Source: Chelatococcus sp. YT9 (GTDB lineage: Bacteria > Pseudomonadota > Alphaproteobacteria > Rhizobiales > Beijerinckiaceae). Taken from it: a DNA stretch of 64,000 nt. Each line of letters begins with the position of its first letter. The first letter of the stretch is position 1. The DNA lies in contig NZ_JAHBRW010000001.1 in assembly GCF_018398315.1 (NCBI RefSeq), positions 124,001 through 188,000 on the forward strand. Reading direction: 5' to 3'. The notes beneath the pieces were generated by a model, which saw nothing but the letters and a program-made list of their open reading frames with translations, made no database searches and was not told where the DNA came from. This document shows, in pieces, positions 58,071-64,000 of the stretch. The translations under genes and the position numbers were made by a program.

Positions 58071-58292
58071 TTACGCCCGGCGAAGAGCCTTGTAGCGCTC
58101 GAGCACGGCCTCGGGCGAGGCATAGGCCTCTTGACGGTCGACACTCCAGTAGCGGAGCTTATCGAGGGGAATGCGCTCGCCCGTGACCGAGCAGACCACA
58201 TAACTGCCGGGCTTCAGCACGCGAAAGTCCGCGTCGAGATATTGGAGACTGGCCTCACCATTTCCGTTGAAGCGATAGTCATGCCGGTTCAT
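58071..58292 (-). CDS. DUF2093 small protein
   Basis: A 73-residue protein, MNRHDYRFNGNGEASLQYLD at the start, then YVVCSVTGERIPLDKLRYWSVDRQEAY. This is the DUF2093 family, a small conserved Rhizobiales protein placed next to lpxK and xseA. Function unknown. The frame is open further upstream into the xseA end but the ATG at 58290-58292 fits the family. Confidence 0.9.
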   Translation of the reverse strand: MNRHDYRFNGNGEASLQYLDADFRVLKPGSYVVCSVTGERIPLDKLRYWSVDRQEAYASPEAVLERYKALRRA

Positions 58293-58320
58293 CGTGACGC
58301 CCTTGCTCGATCTGCCGCGA

Positions 58321-59946
58321 TCATGTGTCGAACAGGCTGCTCTGCTTGTCCGAGCCGGCCTTTCCCGCCTCACCCGTCTTTCGGGTCGTGGTGCGGCCGC
58401 CCCGCGTTCCCCTTCCGGCGCCCTCCGCGCCATCAACCGCGACGGCGCCAAACTCGCCATCGGACAGCATGATCGTCATCGGCATGCCCGCCGCCACCGT
58501 GCTTGCACTCCGGACAGGGTGCCGCGCCTCATCCAGCACCAGCGCATAGCCCCTGGCGAGCACGCCCTTGTGGCCTAGACTGTCGATCAGTTTCCAGACG
58601 CTTTCAAGCTGCTTGCAACGGCGCGCCACGATTTCCGGTGCTATCTCTTCAAGGCGCCCCCCCGCGATCACGAGCCGATCGCGGCCGCGATCGAGCCTGT
58701 GTCTCAGGCCCTGGCTCGATAGCCGACCCGCTACCCGCATGAAAGCCCGGGCGTAGCGATGGCTGTTGGCTGCAAAACAGCGATCGAGCTGCTGCCCAGC
58801 CCGCGCCAGCCGGGCCCGCGACTGTTCCAGCTGCAGATGGGGCGAGAGGCGCACGAGACGCCGTGCAAGGGCCGTGAGCGCAATTTCGTGCCGGCGCGCG
58901 TTGACACGCAAGCCATGGACGAGCTTGCCGGCAGCGAGATCGAGCCGCTGGCGCGGCCCGGCGATAAGATCCTCCGGCCGGCGCAAGGCTCGCGTCAGGC
59001 TGCGCAGATCGGTTCGGCGGCGCTCACTGAGCCGCGCCATCGCCTCGCCGTGGCGGCGGCCAAGATCGGCAACGCGCAGCGCGAGATCCCGCCGCACGGG
59101 CACGACCTTCTCGGCCGCACCGGTCGGCGTCGGACAGCGCAGATCCGCGGCATAGTCGATGAGGGTCCAATCCGTCTCATGGCCCACAGCCGAAATGAGC
59201 GGGATGTCGCTGGCGGCGGCGGCACGCACGACCGCCTCGTCATTGAAGGACCATAGATCTTCCAGCGAACCGCCGCCGCGCGCGACGATGATGACATCGG
59301 GCCGAGGGATGGGACCGCTGGCGGGAAGCGCGTTGAAGCCGTCGATGGCTGCCGCCACCTCGGCGGCGCTCGTCTCCCCCTGCACGCGTACGGGCCAGAC
59401 GAGTACATGGCTCGGAAAACGATCCTCCAGCCGATGGATGATATCGCGGATGACAGCGCCCGTCGGTGACGTGACGACGCCGATGACGTTTGGCAAGAAC
59501 GGCAGAAGCTGCTTGCGCGCCTCGTCGAACAACCCCTCAGCCGCAAGCTTGCGCCGGCGCTCCTCCAGGATCGCCATGAGCGCGCCGACGCCCGCCGGCT
59601 CGATAGCCTCGATGATGATCTGGTATTTCGAGGAGCCGGGAAAGGTGGTGATGCGGCCGGTGACGACCACTTCCAGTCCTTCCTGCGGCTTGATCTTGAG
59701 GCGATTGAAGACACCCTTCCAGATCACAGCCTCGAGCTTGGCGCCCTCGTCCTTCAACGCGAAATAACAGTGGCCGGAGGAATGCGGTCCACGATAGCCG
59801 GAGACCTCGCCCTTGAGGCGGACGTGGCCGAACGCATCCTCCAACGTCCGCTTCAGGGCGCCGGACAGGCTCGATACCGTCCATTCCTGAATGTTCGTCG
59901 CGGAACCTTCACCCGCGAAGTTCTGACCCGTCATGCTGTCGCTCAT
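58321..59946 (-). CDS. xseA: Exodeoxyribonuclease VII large subunit
   Basis: A 541-residue nuclease subunit. An N-terminal OB fold ([24 protein letters not shown]) is followed by the catalytic domain with VITSPTGA-type ([17 protein letters not shown]), [18 protein letters not shown] and [29 protein letters not shown] long basic helical part and a Gly/Arg/Thr-rich tail follow. The C-terminal tail is longer than in E. coli but normal for this order. A start four codons downstream (59934) is possible. xseB is not here. Confidence 0.96.
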   Translation of the reverse strand: MSDSMTGQNFAGEGSATNIQEWTVSSLSGALKRTLEDAFGHVRLKGEVSGYRGPHSSGHCYFALKDEGAKLEAVIWKGVFNRLKIKPQEGLEVVVTGRITTFPGSSKYQIIIEAIEPAGVGALMAILEERRRKLAAEGLFDEARKQLLPFLPNVIGVVTSPTGAVIRDIIHRLEDRFPSHVLVWPVRVQGETSAAEVAAAIDGFNALPASGPIPRPDVIIVARGGGSLEDLWSFNDEAVVRAAAASDIPLISAVGHETDWTLIDYAADLRCPTPTGAAEKVVPVRRDLALRVADLGRRHGEAMARLSERRRTDLRSLTRALRRPEDLIAGPRQRLDLAAGKLVHGLRVNARRHEIALTALARRLVRLSPHLQLEQSRARLARAGQQLDRCFAANSHRYARAFMRVAGRLSSQGLRHRLDRGRDRLVIAGGRLEEIAPEIVARRCKQLESVWKLIDSLGHKGVLARGYALVLDEARHPVRSASTVAAGMPMTIMLSDGEFGAVAVDGAEGAGRGTRGGRTTTRKTGEAGKAGSDKQSSLFDT

Positions 59947-60027
59947 GGCGGCACGATACCGGCTGCCGGGACGCGATCAAGCAGAAAGGCACGCGGCCAC
60001 ACGCCCTCTCAGGCAACGACGTCCCGC

Positions 60028-60915
60028 TCAGGCGACGCTCGGGGCAACGCCGCGCTTGCGCTCGCGATGGAACATGTAGAGCACCGAGGCGATGACGATG
60101 GCGGCGCCGAGCAGCATGTGGACGGTCGGCAGATCTCCAAACAGCAACGCGCCAACGATCAGCGCCCACACGAGCTTCGTATATTGCATCGGCGCGACGC
60201 TGGAGGCAGGCGCCAACCGCAGCGCTTCGAGAAAGAGGAACTGAGCCGCAACATTAAGAAGTCCGCCAACGACCACAAGGCCGATATCGAAAGCCGACGG
60301 CGGGGAGAACCAGAGGAAGGTACCTGGGATCCCGGCCATCAACTGGCCCGCGAGCACGGCCCCAACCATCATGTTGCGGCTTTCGGTGGCACCGATGGAC
60401 CGCATGATCAGCACGACCGCAGTCGACACGAAGATGCTGATGAAGGCCGCGATATGGCCCATGTTGACCGCTGCATATCCCGGCCGGACCATAATGAGAA
60501 TGCCGATGAGGCCCGCGATCACGGCAGCCCAGCGCCGAATACCGACTTCCTCCCGCAAGATAAGAACAGACGCCAACGTAACCAATAGAGGCGACGCAAA
60601 AGTTATCGCATAGACATCGGCAAGCGGAAGCAAGGAAAACGCATAAAGACCCGCCGTTGATCCGATGCCGGCTAACAGGCCGCGCAAAGCCAGAAGCTTC
60701 GGATTACGGACGTGTCGATCATGCACGAGCCCGCTTCTTTTGGCGATATAGCCACCCCGCATGAATATCAGCAGCACAACGACGGACGCCACGCAGGCCT
60801 GCATCGTGATGATCTGAAAAACCGGATGACGGGTCGAAAGGAGCTTTACGACCGTATCGCAGCCTGCGAAGACGAGATTGGCGAGCACGGCATAGAGCAT
60901 TCCGCGCGCATGCAT
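60028..60915 (-). CDS. EamA-family (DMT) transporter
   Basis: A 295-residue ten-helix permease made of two EamA halves (VFAGCDTVVKLLSTRHPVFQIITMQ, MVRPGYAAVNMGHI, then the second repeat ending ASSVAPMQYTKLVWALIVGALLFGDLP). The C-terminus is short and basic. The start is uncertain among 60927, 60915 and 60900. Such proteins export metabolites or drugs; the substrate cannot be told. Confidence 0.88.
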   Translation of the reverse strand: MHARGMLYAVLANLVFAGCDTVVKLLSTRHPVFQIITMQACVASVVVLLIFMRGGYIAKRSGLVHDRHVRNPKLLALRGLLAGIGSTAGLYAFSLLPLADVYAITFASPLLVTLASVLILREEVGIRRWAAVIAGLIGILIMVRPGYAAVNMGHIAAFISIFVSTAVVLIMRSIGATESRNMMVGAVLAGQLMAGIPGTFLWFSPPSAFDIGLVVVGGLLNVAAQFLFLEALRLAPASSVAPMQYTKLVWALIVGALLFGDLPTVHMLLGAAIVIASVLYMFHRERKRGVAPSVA

Positions 60916-60927
60916 TGACAGTATCAC

Positions 60928-61412
60928 GGCAATAGCTGGAGACGGCTCTCGCCGCTCACCTCTGGACGTTCCCTGGACGTCCTATCATGCACGCTCCGCA
61001 CCTTTTGGGTTATTACAATTCAGCATGGCAGCCCAGCGTCAGGATCCTCCTTTAACGATCTGTTCATCATGCTTTTTTCGCGAGGCGAAACAGATCGAAT
61101 CACACGGCGTCAAACGCCATTCAGCCGGCCAGGTGACGCGATCAATGCGGCGCGGCGCGAACCCCGCTTCAGATCCAACCGACGCATCCGCGAACTACCG
61201 CGCCGACCATTCCTCTTCGAAGTCAGCGCTTCACTCCCCCGGATCAACGACCGACGGCATGACGGAATCGAACCCTTCCCATCATGAAAGCGGCTTCCGC
61301 TTATGCCATTTGATTTTTGCAACTGCCTTGCTTGCGGTGATCGCATATGAATGGAGAGACAACGGGAGCCCTCTCGCGTCGTGCCATCACACTATGACAG
61401 GATGCCTGTAAT
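60928..61412. other. 485-bp gap between divergent EamA and cardiolipin synthase genes
   Basis: No gene is convincing: the longest rightward frame (61025-61411) has unstructured composition with one short hydrophobic stretch and no family features. It should hold promoters for both neighbours. Confidence 0.45.
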
Positions 61413-62933
61413 TTGACTTTTCTTGATCCGGCCAATCTCGTTTGGCTGACGCATGGCGCGGTCATCGCGGGGATTTCCATCCACGTGATCATGAAGCGTC
61501 CGGCCACGGGCGTGGCGCTCGCGTGGCTCCTTCTGATCGCGCTCCTGCCCTTCGTCGGCCCTCTTCTCTACTTCCTTATCGGCAATCGACGCATCAGCGG
61601 CCGCCGCTCACGTGGCTTCCAGCATCTGCGCCAGGTTTATGAGAGCGATGCCGACCAGACCGACAGTGACGTGGTGCCCGAGATCGACTGGTCGGACCTT
61701 CCGCCGAGTGCTAACGGCATCCATCGCCTCGGCCTCCTCACCGCCGGCAGCAGCCTGACGAAGGACAACGCCTTCACGCTCCTCTCGGGTACCGACGAAA
61801 TTCTCGACAGGATCACGCGGGACATCGATGGCGCCAAGACCAGCATCCTGATGGAGTTCTATATCTGGAACGCTGGCGGAAAGGCGGACGAGGTCCTGGC
61901 GGCGCTGGTTCGCGCCGCAGAGCGCGGGGTGAGCTGCCGCGTCCTCATCGATGCGCTCGGCGCACGGCCCTGGTGGAAGACCGGCCAGCCGCAACGGCTG
62001 CGCGATGCCGGCGTCGAGCTGCGCGAGGCATTGCCCGTCGGCCTGCTGCGCAGCGCTGTCGGCCGCACGGATCTCAGGCTCCACCGCAAGGTTGTCGTGG
62101 TCGACCAGGCCATCGCCTGGACGGGCAGCATGAATCTCGTCGATCCCGCGTTTTTCAAGCAGGATGCCGGCGTCGGGGAGTGGGTCGATGCCATGGTCCG
62201 CCTTGAAGGTGGCGTGGTGACCTCCCTGGCCGCCGTGATGATCGGTGACTGGTCGCTGGAGACCGGCGAAAAGCCCCTCATCCTCACGCCGCGACCGCAG
62301 ATGGTTCTCACACCCGCGACAACCGCCGATGCGCTCGCGGGCGACGGCGCCTATGACGAGCCGATGCCGGAGAGACAACGGCCAGGCGCGGCGATGCAGG
62401 TGGTCGCCTCAGGCCCCGGCGAGACCGGTGATGGGCTTCTTCTGATGCTGATCGCGCTCGTGAGCGCCGCCACGTCCGAGCTCGTTCTGACCACGCCCTA
62501 TTTCGTGCCGGACGAGTCTTTATTGCGCGCCCTACGCGCCGCCTCTGGTCGCGGCGTCAAGGTTTCTCTTGTCCTTCCGGAGAAGGTCGACTCTCTGCTC
62601 AGTCGTTATGCCAGCCGATCTTATTACGATGAACTTCTTGAGATGGGCGTGAACGTCTACCTTTACAAAGGAGGGCTTCTGCATACCAAGTCGATCACGG
62701 CGGATGGCGAGCTCGCGATGTTCGGAACCGTCAATCTCGACATGCGCAGCCTCTGGCTCAACTACGAGGTCGCCCTGTTCGTCTATGATCAAGATTTCGC
62801 GAGGACATTGCGTCGCCTCCAGGAAACATACATCTCGGATTCCGAGCTGCTCGAGCGGAGCAGTTGGTCTGCACGACCTTTCCTGGAGCGGTTCGTCGAA
62901 AATGTTCTGCGCCTGTCCGGTCCACTCCTGTAA
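61413..62933 (+). CDS. cls: Cardiolipin synthase (phospholipase D family)
   Basis: A 506-residue enzyme that joins two phosphatidylglycerols, or PG and a CDP-lipid, to cardiolipin at the inner membrane. Two N-terminal membrane helices (WLTHGAVIAGISIHVIM and LLLIALLPFVGPLLYFLIGN) precede two HKD motifs: LHRKVVVVDQAIAWTGSMN and LHTKSITADGELAMFGTVN. The frame starts with TTG at 61413, the first in-frame start after an upstream stop; it gives MTFLDPANLVWLTH. Length is normal. Confidence 0.94.
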   Translation: MTFLDPANLVWLTHGAVIAGISIHVIMKRPATGVALAWLLLIALLPFVGPLLYFLIGNRRISGRRSRGFQHLRQVYESDADQTDSDVVPEIDWSDLPPSANGIHRLGLLTAGSSLTKDNAFTLLSGTDEILDRITRDIDGAKTSILMEFYIWNAGGKADEVLAALVRAAERGVSCRVLIDALGARPWWKTGQPQRLRDAGVELREALPVGLLRSAVGRTDLRLHRKVVVVDQAIAWTGSMNLVDPAFFKQDAGVGEWVDAMVRLEGGVVTSLAAVMIGDWSLETGEKPLILTPRPQMVLTPATTADALAGDGAYDEPMPERQRPGAAMQVVASGPGETGDGLLLMLIALVSAATSELVLTTPYFVPDESLLRALRAASGRGVKVSLVLPEKVDSLLSRYASRSYYDELLEMGVNVYLYKGGLLHTKSITADGELAMFGTVNLDMRSLWLNYEVALFVYDQDFARTLRRLQETYISDSELLERSSWSARPFLERFVENVLRLSGPLL

Positions 62934-62948
62934 GTCCCTGTCACGAAG

Positions 62949-63713
62949 GTGCGCGCCTTGATCAAGCGCGTCGCCCTGCTGATCCTCATCCTGTTTCTCA
63001 TCCCGCTCGCCACCCACGCGGCCTGGTGGCATGAGCAGGGCTGGCCGCGTTCCTGGTCGGAAGCGGACTGGACCTCCGCCCGCATCCTGCCAGAAGCAAC
63101 CGCCGAGCCCGAGGCGGTCGTCCATGTGCTCGCCGCTCGCGTCGGGCGCTGGCGAGGCATCGTGGCGCATCACAGCTGGATCGTGCTCAAACAGGCGGGT
63201 GCTGCGCGCTATACGCGCTACGATGTGGTGGGCTGGGGCAATCCGGTCAGAACCAACCATCGCGAGGCCGACGCCCGTTGGTTCGGCAACGAGCCCAGCA
63301 TTCTGTTCTCGCTGCGCGGGCCGGAGGCAACAGCGCTTATCCCACGCATAGAAGCAGCCATAGCGGCCTACCCGCACGCTGCGTTCGGCAGCTATGCCGC
63401 ATGGCCGGGTCCAAATTCCAATACATTCGTTTCATATCTCGCGACCCGGGTGCCGCAGCTTGCGGGCGCGCTGCTGCCAACGGCACTCGGTAAGGATTTC
63501 CGCGGCGACGGCTGGTTCAATGGTGGCCTGTTCGCGGGGCTGGCTCCGAGCCGCAGCGGCCTGCAGTTCTCCGTGCTCGGCGCCCTCGGTCTCACCGTGG
63601 CATGGATCGAAGGTATCGAGATTAATGTTCTCGGCCTCGTCGCCGGGCTCGACATCCGCCGTCCGGCCCTGAAACTGCCCGGCTGGGGCCGCATCGGCCT
63701 GTCGCCAGCCTGA
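62949..63713 (+). CDS. DUF3750 domain protein
   Basis: A 254-residue protein with an N-terminal membrane anchor (VALLILILFLIPLATHAAWW) and the DUF3750 core: IVAHHSWIVLKQAGAARYTRYDVVGWG, NSNTFVSYLATRVPQL and a C-terminal GLQFSVLGALGLTVAWIEGIEINVLGLVAGLD. GTG start 15 bp after cls, so both are likely co-transcribed. Function unknown; the family frequently accompanies membrane-lipid genes. Confidence 0.9.
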   Translation: MRALIKRVALLILILFLIPLATHAAWWHEQGWPRSWSEADWTSARILPEATAEPEAVVHVLAARVGRWRGIVAHHSWIVLKQAGAARYTRYDVVGWGNPVRTNHREADARWFGNEPSILFSLRGPEATALIPRIEAAIAAYPHAAFGSYAAWPGPNSNTFVSYLATRVPQLAGALLPTALGKDFRGDGWFNGGLFAGLAPSRSGLQFSVLGALGLTVAWIEGIEINVLGLVAGLDIRRPALKLPGWGRIGLSPA

Positions 63714-63879
63714 TCCCCCTATTGGCCGGATCCTTCCCGGCCCGCCCCATTGGCCTGACGACCTCAAGCCGCGGTCAGCCGCTGATGGATTTCAAGGCGG
63801 CGATTTCCTCCGCGCCGTTTCGGATAAGCGCATCGAGAATATCCGCGGTCCATCCGCCTGCTTTCCATACAATTCGACA

Positions 63880-64000
63880 CTACCCGCGCCGCCACAAATT
63901 GAGCGAAATTTTACGTAAAAGCTAACTAATAATAGTAAATATATGATTTATAATTGTTATATTTTTAAAATACCTATCATATTATATTCAGGATTATTTA
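63880..64000. other. Abrupt AT-rich tract at the window end
   Basis: After about 63890 the sequence changes from GC-rich to strongly AT-rich, with runs such as taataatagtaaatatatga and ttatatttttaaaa. No gene can be read in it. It may be a regulatory region or the edge of a transferred segment beyond the window. Confidence 0.6.

Noticed and set aside
61025-61411. 128-codon rightward frame before cls
   Set aside because: Low-complexity Ser/Ala/Arg composition with no family features.

Overview
The window is a GC-rich stretch of an alphaproteobacterial chromosome, most likely of the order Hyphomicrobiales (Rhizobiales). The indicators are ccrM, the cytochrome c oxidase order ctaC-ctaD-ctaB-(coxF)-ctaG-ctaE-DUF983-SURF1, split F0 genes with both b and b' subunits, an IalB-family protein, ispH-thrB-rnhA, and the lipid A block DUF4170-DUF374-waaA-lpxK-DUF2093-xseA. 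The species cannot be fixed from the sequence alone. No rRNA, tRNA, CRISPR array or prophage was seen.

Layout. 1-4433 is a scrap-yard of mobile DNA. It holds the tail of a tyrosine recombinase, a frameshifted and truncated IS91-type transposase, three identical 130-bp tandem repeats, an IS110-family recombinase gene, a truncated IS5-type transposase and a complete 859-bp IS5-family element whose insertion cut the 3' end off a GNAT acetyltransferase gene. 4434-14398 (minus) carries terminal oxidase structural and assembly genes followed by thrC and an M16 peptidase. 14809-20520 holds an IalB-like secreted protein, a first glycan cluster (a two-domain glycosyltransferase with an apparent frameshift, and a methyltransferase-glycosyltransferase fusion) and a lipoprotein. 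20637-22567 is a glycine-cleavage unit: promoter, tandem glycine riboswitch, gcvT, gcvH and terminator, with no gcvP. 22628-25412 is the F0 ATP synthase operon (atpI-B-E-b'-b) with a good promoter and a terminator. 25506-31840 is the smc / DsbA-like / DciA-like / mutY block. 31949-34020 is a GntR regulator with an MFS exporter. 34057-38131 is a second glycan cluster (FkbM methyltransferase, GT2, COG5610-like HAD protein). 38811-42528 has ccrM, rnhA, thrB and ispH. 42613-48257 has a HAD hydrolase, a Kef-type antiporter, a DUF1127/LysR divergent pair, a 51-aa Flp pilin and a MarR-GNAT fusion behind a perfect 19-bp inverted repeat. 48333-52945 has gshA, rsmE, a small secreted protein, ubiA and a possible DUF6101 gene. 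53492-59946 is the inner-core LPS/lipid A block ending in xseA. 60028-63713 has an EamA permease, cardiolipin synthase and a DUF3750 protein. The last ~100 bp turn abruptly AT-rich.

How the genes work together. Most of the window is core metabolism and envelope building: respiration (aa3-type oxidase plus ATP synthase F0), threonine (thrB, thrC), glycine/one-carbon flux (gcvTH), isoprenoid and ubiquinone supply (ispH, ubiA), glutathione (gshA), genome maintenance (smc, mutY, ccrM, rnhA, xseA, dciA-like), and LPS/phospholipid assembly (waaA, lpxK, DUF374, cls). The accessory content is the IS cluster, the two glycan clusters and the MarR-GNAT unit. I did not find a convincing wholly new system. 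The best leads are the MarR-GNAT operator with no visible Shine-Dalgarno site, the G-run frameshift in the large glycosyltransferase, the methyltransferase-glycosyltransferase fusion, the gcvTH unit without gcvP, the lone Flp pilin and the 130-bp tandem repeats.
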